A stretch of 64,000 bases of DNA from Clostridia bacterium (lineage in GTDB: Bacteria > Bacillota > Clostridia > Oscillospirales > CAG-272): NCBI GenBank assembly GCA_017399105.1, contig JAFQEJ010000052.1:27465-91464 (forward strand), in the 5' to 3' direction. This document shows positions 1 to 8,481 of this stretch, in pieces. Positions within the stretch are counted from its first letter, which is position 1. Every line of letters begins with the position of its first letter. Position numbers and translations under genes: made by a program. The notes beneath the pieces are model-generated. The model saw only the letters and a list, made by a program, of their open reading frames with translations. It was not told the origin of the DNA and did not search any database.

Positions 1-765
1 GCATTCAGCGCGGCGAAGGCGACGGTTGATCCCGCATATCAGAGTCTTGTTTCGGTTGGTCACGGCATTGCCTACATCTTCGGTGTAGTTGGTGTTGTAC
101 TTTTTGTACAGCTGATTCCCAAGCTGACAAAGGCTGACATGGACATTGAGCGCAGCAGAATTTCTGCGGTTGGTGCTGCAGAGGACAAGGCTGCGAAGGT
201 ACTCAAGCTGCTGCACCTCGACCACATGGGTGTTGCTGCCTTCTCGCTGGCTGCGATTCTCGGCACGGTTGTGGGAAAGATTAAGATTCCCATGAGTAGT
301 GCGGGACTTGACGGAACCTGCTTCTCGCTGACTACAACAGGCGGCTGTCTGCTTGTTTCGCTGATCATCGGTCATTTCGGCAGAGTGGGCAAGGTGAGTC
401 TGATGCCCGAGACCTCGACGCTGAAGTTATTCCGTGAGCTGGGTCTGGTGCTCTTCCTTGTTGGTGCGGGCATTCCCGGCGGTGCAGACTTTGTGGCGAA
501 CTTCAACGCGATGTACTTTGTATACGGCATCATTATGACGGTCATTCCGATGGTTGTGGGCTATCTCTTCGCGAAGTATGTGCTGAAGCTGAGCCTGCTG
601 AACAATCTCGGCTCGATCACAGGCGGCATGACCTCGACTCCCGCGCTTGGCACGCTGATCAACGTTGCCGGCACCGAGGATGTGGCGGCTGCATATGCTG
701 CGACCTATCCGATTGCACTGATTGCAGTTGTTCTCGTCTCCCAGTTCCTCATCATCCTCTTCTAG
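1..765 (+). CDS. AspT/YidE-type membrane antiporter, C-terminal part (5' truncated by window)
   Basis: Open from base 1 in frame 1 to TAG at 763-765, so 254 residues of a longer protein remain. Hydrophobic segments alternate with short loops throughout. The segment GSITGGMTSTPALGTL about 45 residues from the end matches the repeated signature of the aspartate:alanine antiporter (AspT/YidE/YbjL, Asp-Al_Ex) duplication domain. That family moves amino acids or dicarboxylates across the cytoplasmic membrane; the substrate here cannot be told. The visible part is one duplication unit, so the first unit, and possibly regulatory RCK (TrkA-C) domains between units, should lie to the left. A tandem repeat and a terminator hairpin follow. 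Confidence 0.8.
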   Translation, partial: AFSAAKATVDPAYQSLVSVGHGIAYIFGVVGVVLFVQLIPKLTKADMDIERSRISAVGAAEDKAAKVLKLLHLDHMGVAAFSLAAILGTVVGKIKIPMSSAGLDGTCFSLTTTGGCLLVSLIIGHFGRVGKVSLMPETSTLKLFRELGLVLFLVGAGIPGGADFVANFNAMYFVYGIIMTVIPMVVGYLFAKYVLKLSLLNNLGSITGGMTSTPALGTLINVAGTEDVAAAYAATYPIALIAVVLVSQFLIILF

Positions 766-822
766 TCGGTTGCACCGACAGGCAATATCGGCGGTCGGTT
801 GCACCGACAGGCAATATCGGCG
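765..822. repeat. Two tandem 29-bp units directly after the antiporter stop
   Basis: Two identical 29-bp units (765-793 and 794-822) begin at the last base of the stop codon. Each holds a small hairpin, GTCGG-TTGCA-CCGAC, followed by a spacer containing CAATATCGGC. They could stabilise the 3' end of the antiporter mRNA. Confidence 0.8.
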
Positions 823-900
823 TCAGGTATACAAAAATGTATCCGCATACCCCGACGGTGGCGGTTGGTGAAAAACTGAGTTAGAATGAATTAAATAAGA

Positions 901-943
901 GAGGGGCTGTCGCATTTGCATGCGTCAGCTCCTTTTTTGTTTG
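901..943 (+). terminator. Intrinsic terminator; also an isolated copy of the dispersed-repeat hairpin
   Basis: The inverted arms GGGGCTGTCGCAT and ATGCGTCAGCTCC are followed by TTTTTT. In reverse complement the hairpin is almost identical to the right end of the structured repeats at 23383 and 60224. The remainder of the 356-bp gap 766-1121 holds only the tandem repeat, this hairpin and the promoter at 1057. Confidence 0.75.
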
Positions 944-1056
944 CGGAGGGTTAAGTTGAGGAAACATTTTTGGGGGTTCTGCGTCTTATAGTGCGGAGTG
1001 TTTGCGGATGAATTGCGAATGGATATATAACCGGAATGTTAATTTTTGCGATTTTG

Positions 1057-1085
1057 TTGCACATGCGCTAATTGTAGTGTATAAT
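1057..1085 (+). promoter_or_regulatory. Promoter of the moxR-DUF58-transglutaminase operon
   Basis: TTGCAC at 1057-1062, a 17-bp spacer and TATAAT at 1080-1085. It lies about 35 bp before the first ATG, which has an AGGAGG site. Confidence 0.7.
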
Positions 1086-1121
1086 TGATTTGACTAAGTT
1101 TTATGATACAGGAGGATCAGG

Positions 1122-2099
1122 ATGGGAATCGACAAGGAACGTTTTGATGCGGCGCGGAGAGTGGCGACGAATCTGGTGAATGAGATTGAGAAGGTTGTGG
1201 TCGGCAAGACGAGCGAAGTGACGCTGCTTGTAACGGCGCTGATTTCGGGCGGTCACGTGCTGATTGAGGATGTACCGGGTGTCGGTAAGACGACGCTGGC
1301 GGCGGCTCTGGCTCAGGCTGCAGGGCTTTCCTTCAAGCGTGCGCAGTTCACTCCCGATGTTATGGCAAGTGACATCACCGGCTTCAACATTTACAACCGT
1401 TCGGCTGAAAAGTTTGAATTCAAGGACGGTCTTGTGATGTGCAACATCATGCTTGCCGATGAGATCAACCGTGCGTCACCCAAGACTCAGTCGGCTCTGC
1501 TTGAGGCGATGGAGGAGAGACGGGTGACGGTGGACGGAAGCACCTATGACATTCCCGATCCTTTTATGGTTATTGCGACCCAGAATCCCACCGGATACAT
1601 CGGTACATATCCGCTGCCCGAGGCTCAGCTTGACCGTTTTGCGCTGAAGCTTTCGATGGGATATCCCTCGGCAGCAGAAGAAATCTCGATTATGAAGGCG
1701 AGAAGAATCTCCAATCCCGCGGAGGGCGTAACGGCGGTTGCCAACGAGAAGGTGATCCGCGTGATTCGCAATCTGATCTCGGATGTGGACATTGACGAGA
1801 GCATTTACGAATACATTGTCAATCTGACGGCGGCGACGAGAACTCATTCGGCGCTGACACTGGGAGCCAGCCCCCGTGCTTCGCTGGCTCTGGCGAGAAT
1901 GGGACAGGCTTATGCCTTCATGCGGGGCAGAGATTACGTTACCCCCGAGGACATTGCGGCGATTTATATTCAGACAACGGCGCATCGCGTAATTCTGAGA
2001 CAGGAGTCAAGGCTGGGCAAGGTGACGCCCGAGAGTGTGCTGACCGGTATTCTGCGTGAGACGAGGACTCCTCTTGCGGGAACAAGAGGTAGACAATGA
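1122..2099 (+). CDS. MoxR-family AAA+ ATPase
   Basis: A 325-residue cytoplasmic AAA+ chaperone of the MoxR/RavA type. Walker A is seen as DVPGVGKTTLAAAL (residues ~49-62), Walker B with sensor as MLADEINRASPKTQ (~111-124) and the lid domain follows. An AGGAGG site sits 6 bp before the ATG. It overlaps the DUF58 gene by 4 bp (ATGA), and the DUF58 gene overlaps the transglutaminase gene in the same way. This trio is a widespread arrangement in which the ATPase is thought to remodel or activate its membrane partners; the exact substrate is not established. Length is normal for the family. Confidence 0.93.
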   Translation: MGIDKERFDAARRVATNLVNEIEKVVVGKTSEVTLLVTALISGGHVLIEDVPGVGKTTLAAALAQAAGLSFKRAQFTPDVMASDITGFNIYNRSAEKFEFKDGLVMCNIMLADEINRASPKTQSALLEAMEERRVTVDGSTYDIPDPFMVIATQNPTGYIGTYPLPEAQLDRFALKLSMGYPSAAEEISIMKARRISNPAEGVTAVANEKVIRVIRNLISDVDIDESIYEYIVNLTAATRTHSALTLGASPRASLALARMGQAYAFMRGRDYVTPEDIAAIYIQTTAHRVILRQESRLGKVTPESVLTGILRETRTPLAGTRGRQ

Positions 2100-3409
2100 A
2101 GCGGAAAAAATCCGAGGCAAAGCCGAGAAGAATCTTTGCTCTGAGGCCGGGATTTTTTGTCTGGTTTTGTGTCTTCATCTTCTGCGTGATTTTCACGCAG
2201 TCGCTGAGATCGCCTTTATCGGCGGTCGCACTGACAGCGGCGATGCTACTGCCGGTGATATCGCTTCTGCATCTGGCGGTGGCCGCGGCTTCGCTGAAGC
2301 TGATGATTCACACCGACGAGATTGAATGTGTGAAGGGCACGCCTGTGAATTTCGATATTCATCTGACCAACGAGGGACCGCTTCCGCTGCCGTATCTCGA
2401 GCTGGATCTGGTACTGCCCGATGAGAAGGCGCTTCGCAATCTGCAGGAGAGGGTGCCTTTTTCGATTGCGCCCTTTTCGGGACTGAAGCTCTCAAGGGAG
2501 GTCGCCTTTCCCTTCCGCGGCTCCTACAGTGTGGGTGTTGAGGCGGCGTGGATCTATGATCTTTTCAAGATGTTCCGCGTAAAGCTGTCGCTGGAGGGCG
2601 GGGCGGATATTTTCGTCATGCCAAGAAGGCTTGTTTTCCGCAGCAGTGCCGAGCTTTCGGCGGCCGACACCGACACAGAGCTGACCAGAGCCAACCGAGG
2701 CAACGACCGATACGAGATCGGCGGCATCCGCGAGTACAAGAGCGGCGACAGCATGAAGCACATTCACTGGAAGCTGTCCTCCAAGACGCAGGATCTTCTG
2801 GTGCGCGAATATGATGTGAATGCAGATCGCAGAGCGGTGATTTTATGCGACACGACAGCGCATTTTGATGTGGGCATGACCTATGCAGAGGACGGTACTG
2901 AGGGGGAGACTTCTCCCTTTGCGGTGGATACCAATGAATTTGTGGCTGACGGTGTCTGTGAGACGGCTTTGGCGCTATGTCGGCGTGAGCTGGCTTCGGG
3001 GAATCGCTGTATTCTGGTCTGGCGGGATGCGCGTGCCGAGGGCGGCGTGATTGTGCGTTATATTGATGCGGTGGCTGAGCTTGACCGTATTCTGCGGGAG
3101 TTTGCCGCATTCCCGCTGATGGCGAAGTGTGAGGGATGTCTGACCTATCCCCTTGCCGATCTGAAGGAACTGTCGGGAGCCACACTGTCGATTGTCAGCG
3201 GCAATCTGGACGGCGACATCCGCGAACAGCTGGAGCGGCTCTACGGGCTTGTGATGGAGGGCAGCGGACGCGGGCTTCTGGAGTTCTATCTGATCAATCC
3301 TGCGGGACGGATCGAGAACAGAGAGAAGCGGGCTGCCTTTACAGCGGATTTGAAGCGTGCCAGGGATGCTGCCGCTGAGGTGGCGCGTGTGACGGAGGTG
3401 CGAAGATGA
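2096..3409 (+). CDS. DUF58 domain membrane protein
   Basis: 437 residues. A basic N-terminus is followed by one or two membrane segments (~residues 15-70), then a beta-rich region. The DUF58 core signature is visible as REYKSGDSMKHIHWKLSSK (~212-230). The C-terminal half resembles a von Willebrand A-like fold, as is usual for DUF58. Translational coupling on both sides (ATGA overlaps) ties it to the MoxR ATPase and the transglutaminase. Function is not known at molecular level; a role in cell-envelope assembly is an inference from the neighbours. Confidence 0.9.
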   Translation: MKRKKSEAKPRRIFALRPGFFVWFCVFIFCVIFTQSLRSPLSAVALTAAMLLPVISLLHLAVAAASLKLMIHTDEIECVKGTPVNFDIHLTNEGPLPLPYLELDLVLPDEKALRNLQERVPFSIAPFSGLKLSREVAFPFRGSYSVGVEAAWIYDLFKMFRVKLSLEGGADIFVMPRRLVFRSSAELSAADTDTELTRANRGNDRYEIGGIREYKSGDSMKHIHWKLSSKTQDLLVREYDVNADRRAVILCDTTAHFDVGMTYAEDGTEGETSPFAVDTNEFVADGVCETALALCRRELASGNRCILVWRDARAEGGVIVRYIDAVAELDRILREFAAFPLMAKCEGCLTYPLADLKELSGATLSIVSGNLDGDIREQLERLYGLVMEGSGRGLLEFYLINPAGRIENREKRAAFTADLKRARDAAAEVARVTEVRR

Positions 3410-6309
3410 AAAAGAAGGAAAAGATCGGCGCACCGAAGAAGTCTGCGAAAAGGGCAGCCGCTCTGAACCGACCGAAGAATTTCTACACGCTCTCCGAAAA
3501 GCACAGCCGAATGGCAAAAATTGCGGCGATGGTTTCGCTGCCGCTGGTTCCTGCCATCGGTGCGACGGGGGTGGTGGCATTTTTATGCAACGCCTTTGGC
3601 ATTGAGCAGAGTGCGGTACTGCTGCTTCCCTTCGGACTTGCGGTGATTTTCGCTGTGATGAGTCTTTCGGGAAAGCTTTTCCTTGGGGGAGCGGTGCTCC
3701 TTGCGGGTGCAGCCGGTGCTTGGGCTGCCATGTCGGGAAATCTGTCTGTGCGGCTGCTGATGGCTCTCAAGACGCTGACCGACACGATGGTGGCAAGACT
3801 GAGCGCGGCGGGCTTCAATGCTTTTTCTCCATTTGATTTCGGAATTTCGGGATCTTCCGGTCAGCCCGAGCGCGATCTCGGACTGGCACTGGCGTTGGTG
3901 GCGGTACTGCTGACGACTGTTTTTTCGGTATGTACGATGAAAAAGGTGCGGGTATTGCCGCCGCTGTTGATTTGTGCGGTGCTTTTCGGCTATGTGTTCG
4001 TTTACAATCTTTCCACATCGGCGATCCCCTTTGCGCTGGTGATCTGCTTCCTTGCGGCATTGATTGCAAAGAAGCTTTGCGCGAAGCTGCCCGAGGAGGA
4101 GAGCGATGAGAAGGCAAAGCTGATTCCGGCGGGGCGTGCGATGGCTGCGACAAGCAGTCTTGCGGCACTTCTGCTGACCGCGGTGGTGGCAATTCCCGCA
4201 TCGCTTTCGATTACAAAGCCGGCGCCTGTGATCGAGCTGATCGACAGGCCGATGCAGTATGCGAGAGCGATTGTATCCTCCTTCATCATGGGCGATGTGC
4301 CCTCGGTGCTGGAGCTGGGCTTTTCGGGGTATATGGGCACCTTTACAGACCGCACCACAGAGGCTTCCGACCGCTATTTCACCGGCGAGGAGATTATGAC
4401 GGTGGAGAGCGGCATTCCGCACACGCTATACATGAAAAGCTGGTCGGGCGTGGACTATAAAGAGAATGCCTGGAAGGCGGCGAGCGCAGATCAGCTCACC
4501 CATTACCGTGAGCTGTTTGAGGCATATGAAAATTTCACGCCCGAGCGGCTGATGTACAATTTCTTCTCGCTGATCGATCCGAGCATGGTTTCCATGTCGA
4601 GCATCTTCTCGGCGAGGGATTTCTCGGAGCACGGCTATATCACATCCTTTGTCGATGTAAAGCCGACTGAGATTTCGGGCAACCTGCTCTTTCTGCCTAC
4701 CTTCCGCGATCCGGTAAACGGACCTTATGTGATCGGATCGAGGGATGATAGGCTCTACGAGGGGGCTGTGATGCCTTATTTCGACGGCATTACCACCACC
4801 GACTGGACCAACTTCGACCGAGGCATCCGTTATGCTGCCTATCTGCCCACCATGCGCTCGGCAGCCTATGAGAAAACCTTTGAGCGTGATCTGCTCTATG
4901 TGGAGACGCTGCGCGAGGTGATGGAGGATGCGGTGAGGGCTGAGAACGGCTACGGTGATCAGATCATCGAGGGGGGCATCGCCCGGCTGGACTATATGTT
5001 CGGTGAGGAGGGGCTGCCTTCGGATTACAGCTATCTGGAAGAGGCTTTTGCCGGTATGACCGACGAGGAGAAGCTTGAGGCTGTGAAGGAGCATGTGACG
5101 CTCTTTGATCTCTATGACGAGTGGGTTGCCGAGAGCTACCTGTCGCCGGGAGACGAGGATATTTCCTATCTGCTGCCCCATATGAATGCGATCAATGAGC
5201 GCATGGGAATGGGCGGCGATATTCGGATATCTGCCTCAGACGGAGAAGGACATGCAGTTGGCGGCTCGATCCGAATTGAGTCGGATTCTTCGGCAAAACG
5301 GAACGAGATTTACTACACAACCTCACTGGGCGGCATCCGCTATGTGGCAAATGAGTCGCGGCATGATCTGGCGATGGCTGTGATTGACTATGTATCCGAG
5401 CTTTGCGCCTATACGTTGACGCCGAGGGAGGCAACGCAGGAGGGCTATTCTGCGCTGCGGATCTTCCTCGACGACACGAGAGAGGGGTACTGCGTTCAGT
5501 ATGCGACGGCGGCGGTACTGCTGCTGAGAGCCTATGGCGTGCCCTGCCGTTATGCGGAGGGATATTTAGCCTCCAACTTCGCGCGCAATGAGGCGGAGGA
5601 CCGGAACAACTACTATAAGGCGACGGTGCGCGATTATGATGCCCATGCCTGGGTGGAGGTTTACATCGACGGTTACGGCTGGAGAGCATATGAGGCGACT
5701 CCCCCTTACATGGATGCATTCTATGCGGTGGATGAGGCTGTAAGCTCCGGCGGAACGGTCACCGAGCGTGAAGAGGAAGTGACAACGCCCATTGAGGAGG
5801 AGATCATCGAGGAAGAGGAAGAAGAGGAGGTTGGCTTCAGCCTTCCTTCGGCAGAAACGATGATCACGCTGGGCGTGATTCTGCTGGTGCTTCTGATGAT
5901 CACGCTGCCCTTCATCTTTGCTTATCGCAGAAATGAGCGGCGGAAGCTGCTGCTGGACGAGATCCGCAATGCGCCGCTGACAAGAGACAGACTGCGTACA
6001 GCCGCCGCTGACTGCATGGAGCTGACGCTGACCTCTCTCGGTGCGCTGGGGCTGACGCGCGGAGGCTCTGAGCTGCCCATGGATTTTGCCGTCCGCTGTG
6101 ATGCTTCGCTTGCCGGGATGGAATTTTCATCCGGGGTGAGCACAGTCTGTGTGATGGAATATTTTGAGAAGGAATGCTTCGGATCGGGACTGACACGGGA
6201 GGAGCTGCGCATTTGCGGAAGCTTTGCCGAGCGGATTTCTGCCTTTGCCTGGGAGAGAGCGGGATTTTTTAAAAAAATTTATCTGCGGCTTATCAAAAGG
6301 GCGTTGTAA
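3406..6309 (+). CDS. Transglutaminase-like membrane protein (TgpA-like)
   Basis: 967 residues. A basic start is followed by a cluster of membrane helices (~residues 40-290), a long extracytoplasmic region, then the transglutaminase core. The catalytic Cys is in GYCVQYATAAVLLLRAYG (~685-702), the His in AHAWVEVYIDGYGW (~747-760), and the acidic residue follows in the same strand pair. A glutamate-rich linker (~795-805) leads to another membrane helix (~815-840) and a cytoplasmic tail like DUF4129. It is the last gene of the operon with MoxR and DUF58. The family fold suggests cysteine-protease or transpeptidase-like chemistry on envelope proteins; no substrate is visible. Confidence 0.9.
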   Translation: MKKKEKIGAPKKSAKRAAALNRPKNFYTLSEKHSRMAKIAAMVSLPLVPAIGATGVVAFLCNAFGIEQSAVLLLPFGLAVIFAVMSLSGKLFLGGAVLLAGAAGAWAAMSGNLSVRLLMALKTLTDTMVARLSAAGFNAFSPFDFGISGSSGQPERDLGLALALVAVLLTTVFSVCTMKKVRVLPPLLICAVLFGYVFVYNLSTSAIPFALVICFLAALIAKKLCAKLPEEESDEKAKLIPAGRAMAATSSLAALLLTAVVAIPASLSITKPAPVIELIDRPMQYARAIVSSFIMGDVPSVLELGFSGYMGTFTDRTTEASDRYFTGEEIMTVESGIPHTLYMKSWSGVDYKENAWKAASADQLTHYRELFEAYENFTPERLMYNFFSLIDPSMVSMSSIFSARDFSEHGYITSFVDVKPTEISGNLLFLPTFRDPVNGPYVIGSRDDRLYEGAVMPYFDGITTTDWTNFDRGIRYAAYLPTMRSAAYEKTFERDLLYVETLREVMEDAVRAENGYGDQIIEGGIARLDYMFGEEGLPSDYSYLEEAFAGMTDEEKLEAVKEHVTLFDLYDEWVAESYLSPGDEDISYLLPHMNAINERMGMGGDIRISASDGEGHAVGGSIRIESDSSAKRNEIYYTTSLGGIRYVANESRHDLAMAVIDYVSELCAYTLTPREATQEGYSALRIFLDDTREGYCVQYATAAVLLLRAYGVPCRYAEGYLASNFARNEAEDRNNYYKATVRDYDAHAWVEVYIDGYGWRAYEATPPYMDAFYAVDEAVSSGGTVTEREEEVTTPIEEEIIEEEEEEEVGFSLPSAETMITLGVILLVLLMITLPFIFAYRRNERRKLLLDEIRNAPLTRDRLRTAAADCMELTLTSLGALGLTRGGSELPMDFAVRCDASLAGMEFSSGVSTVCVMEYFEKECFGSGLTREELRICGSFAERISAFAWERAGFFKKIYLRLIKRAL

Positions 6310-6332
6310 ATTTGAATGAAATATAGTATAAT
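6304..6332 (+). promoter_or_regulatory. Promoter of mrnC-wecB
   Basis: TTGTAA at 6304-6309, a 17-bp spacer and TATAAT at 6327-6332. The -35 box overlaps the 3' end of the transglutaminase gene. Confidence 0.55.
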
Positions 6333-6382
6333 AGGGATATGCATGGGGGAGGAGGTTCTTTTCCCGGCAATATCCCTATTAT
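6328..6382 (+). promoter_or_regulatory. Perfect 13-bp inverted repeat overlapping the -10 and the leader of mrnC
   Basis: The arms ATAATAGGGATAT (6328-6340) and ATATCCCTATTAT (6370-6382) match perfectly over 13 bp, with a 29-base interior. The left arm overlaps the -10 box and the right arm ends 17 bp before the mrnC ATG. It could be an operator dyad or a leader-RNA stem. If transcription starts near 6339, only part of the left arm is transcribed, which favours a DNA-level role. Confidence 0.55.
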
Positions 6383-6399
6383 GACATCACGGAGTTATT

Positions 6400-6825
6400 A
6401 TGCATCTTTCTGTTTCTCCACAGCCCAACGGGGCTGAGCTTGCCTATCTGGGCGATGCGGTGCTCGAGCTGCTTGTGCGTGAGCGGCTGCTTTATTCGGG
6501 CATGCGAACGGCGGCAAAGCTGAATCGGGCAGCGCTGTCCTATGTGAAGGCAACGGCTCAGTCGGAGGCATTCTCGCGCATTGAGGGAATGCTTTTGGAT
6601 GAGGAGCTTGATTTTTATCGGCGGGGAAGGAACGCCAACGGCATTTCGATTCCCAAGAGCGCCTCTGCTGTCGAATACAGGCGGGCGACCGGATTTGAAG
6701 CGCTTTTCGGTGCGCTTTATCTGGCGGGAGAGCATGAACGGATAAAGGTGCTATTTGAGGCTGCATTCCCTGTGGGGGGAGCGGCTCAGACTGAGACAAA
6801 CAAAACGGAGGATCCTCAAAAATGA
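6400..6825 (+). CDS. mrnC: Mini-ribonuclease III
   Basis: 141 residues, the normal size for Mini-III: an RNase III catalytic domain without the double-stranded-RNA-binding domain. The signature AYLGDAVLELLVRERLL (~residues 12-28) contains the catalytic acidic residue, and a second acidic stretch lies in GFEALFGALYL (~98-108). In Bacillus relatives it matures 23S rRNA ends. It precedes wecB with a 4-bp ATGA overlap, so the two are translationally coupled. The usual Firmicute neighbour cysS is absent here. Confidence 0.9.
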   Translation: MHLSVSPQPNGAELAYLGDAVLELLVRERLLYSGMRTAAKLNRAALSYVKATAQSEAFSRIEGMLLDEELDFYRRGRNANGISIPKSASAVEYRRATGFEALFGALYLAGEHERIKVLFEAAFPVGGAAQTETNKTEDPQK

Positions 6826-7940
6826 AGAAAATTAAAGTTATGTCGGTATTCGGTACACGTCCCGAGGCGGCGAAGATGTGTCCCCTGGTGCGTGTGATGG
6901 ACGAGGATCCTGCCTTTGAATCGATCGTCTGTCTCACCGGTCAGCACAGAGAAATGCTGCATCAGGTGACCGATTTCTTCGGTGTGAAGGCTGACTATGA
7001 CCTGGATATCATGAAGCCGGGGCAGACTATTACCTCGATTACAAGCGATATTCTGACCACCCTCGGCAGCGTGCTGGAGGAGGTTATGCCCGATCTGGTG
7101 CTTGTACACGGCGATACCACCACATCCTTTGCGGCGGCGCTGGCTGCCTTCTATCACAAGATCCCGGTGGGACATGTGGAGGCGGGTCTGCGTACCCATG
7201 ACAAGTATTCGCCCTATCCCGAGGAGATGAATCGCTGCCTGACCGGTCGGATTGCCACCTATCACTATGCTCCGACGGTGAACAACCGCGAGAATCTCAA
7301 CCGCGAGGGCATCAGAGACAACATTTATGTCACCGGCAACACGGTGCTCGATGCTTTTAAATATACGGTGCGCGACAATTACACCTTTATGAATCCTCAG
7401 CTTGCCCAGCTCGATTTCAGCAAGGGGCGCTATGTTCTGCTGACCGCCCACAGACGGGAGAATCTGGGCGAGGGAATCGAGAACATCTGCCGTGCGGTGC
7501 TGCAGGTGGTGGAGTCGCATCCCGATATTCATGTGATCTATCCGGTGCATCTCAATCCGGCGGTGAGAAATACCGTATTCCCCATTCTGGGAGGGCATCC
7601 GAGAATTTCGCTGACCGATCCGGTGGAGCTGACCGACATGCACAATCTGATGGGCAGAGTGGTGCTCTGTATGACCGATTCGGGCGGACTTCAGGAGGAG
7701 GTTCCCGCTTTCGGTGTGCCGGTGCTGGTGCTCAGAAGCGAGACCGAGCGTCCCGAGGCTGTGGATGCGGGCACGGTTCGCGTGGTCGGTACCGACATTG
7801 CGGGCATTGTCCGTGAGGCTGATAAGCTGCTGGGCGATCGGAACGCATACGATGCGATGGCGCATGCGGTGAATCCCTACGGCGACGGACATGCTTCCGA
7901 GCGGATTGCAGGTCACATCAAGAGATGCTTTGGCGTATAA
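6822..7940 (+). CDS. wecB: UDP-N-acetylglucosamine 2-epimerase (non-hydrolysing)
   Basis: 372 residues, full length. It interconverts UDP-GlcNAc and UDP-ManNAc in the cytoplasm, feeding teichoic-acid linkage units or capsule. The family segments are MSVFGTRPEAAKM (~7-19), HGDTTTSFAAALAAFYHKIPVG within ~94-117, HVEAGLRT (~118-125) and LTAHRRENLGEG (~205-216). A TDSGGLQEEVPAFGVPVLVLR segment (~286-306) carries the UDP-binding residues. The start overlaps the mrnC stop (ATGA). Confidence 0.95.
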   Translation: MKKIKVMSVFGTRPEAAKMCPLVRVMDEDPAFESIVCLTGQHREMLHQVTDFFGVKADYDLDIMKPGQTITSITSDILTTLGSVLEEVMPDLVLVHGDTTTSFAAALAAFYHKIPVGHVEAGLRTHDKYSPYPEEMNRCLTGRIATYHYAPTVNNRENLNREGIRDNIYVTGNTVLDAFKYTVRDNYTFMNPQLAQLDFSKGRYVLLTAHRRENLGEGIENICRAVLQVVESHPDIHVIYPVHLNPAVRNTVFPILGGHPRISLTDPVELTDMHNLMGRVVLCMTDSGGLQEEVPAFGVPVLVLRSETERPEAVDAGTVRVVGTDIAGIVREADKLLGDRNAYDAMAHAVNPYGDGHASERIAGHIKRCFGV

Positions 7941-7983
7941 TTTCGGCTTCAATTTTATATTTTAATAAAGGAAGGACATTATT

Positions 7984-8439
7984 ATGAAATTTTGGGAAGA
8001 ATTCAAGAAATTTGCGGTTAAGGGCAATGTAATCGACATGGCAGTCGGTGTTGTTGTGGGCGGTGCTTTCAGCAAGATCGTGACCTCGCTGGTCAACGAC
8101 ATCATCATGCCTGCGGTGGGTCTGCTTACCGGAGGCGCAAGCTTCACCGATCTGAAGTATGTGATTACTGCGGCGGACGAGGCTGCGGGAATCGCCGAGA
8201 ATGCTATCCGTTACGGTACATTTATCCAGAACATTGTGGATTTCCTCATCATTGCTTTCTCGATTTTCCTCTTTGTCAAGCTGGTCGGCAAGATGCGTGA
8301 TAAGATGGAAGAAAAGAAGAAGGCAGCAGAAGCTGAGGTTGCAGCAGCTGCTGCGGCTGCGGAAGCGGCTAAGCCCAAGGCACCCACTCAGGAGGAGCTG
8401 CTGGCTGAGATCCGTGATCTGCTGAAGGAAAAGAAATAA
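7984..8439 (+). CDS. mscL: Large-conductance mechanosensitive channel
   Basis: 151 residues. The N-terminal amphipathic helix and first membrane helix (MKFWEEFKKFAVKGNVIDMA, then VVVGGAFSKIVTSLVNDIIMP, residues 1-45) are diagnostic. The second helix is at ~residues 75-98, and an alanine/lysine-rich cytoplasmic helix and tail follow. It is a homopentameric safety valve opened by membrane tension during osmotic downshock. An AAGGAAGG site precedes the ATG. No strong hairpin separates it from the kinase gene 42 bp downstream. Confidence 0.96.
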   Translation: MKFWEEFKKFAVKGNVIDMAVGVVVGGAFSKIVTSLVNDIIMPAVGLLTGGASFTDLKYVITAADEAAGIAENAIRYGTFIQNIVDFLIIAFSIFLFVKLVGKMRDKMEEKKKAAEAEVAAAAAAAEAAKPKAPTQEELLAEIRDLLKEKK

Positions 8440-8481
8440 ACAGCGATAGAATTTTTGATTCCTGAATTTTGGAGGTTTATT

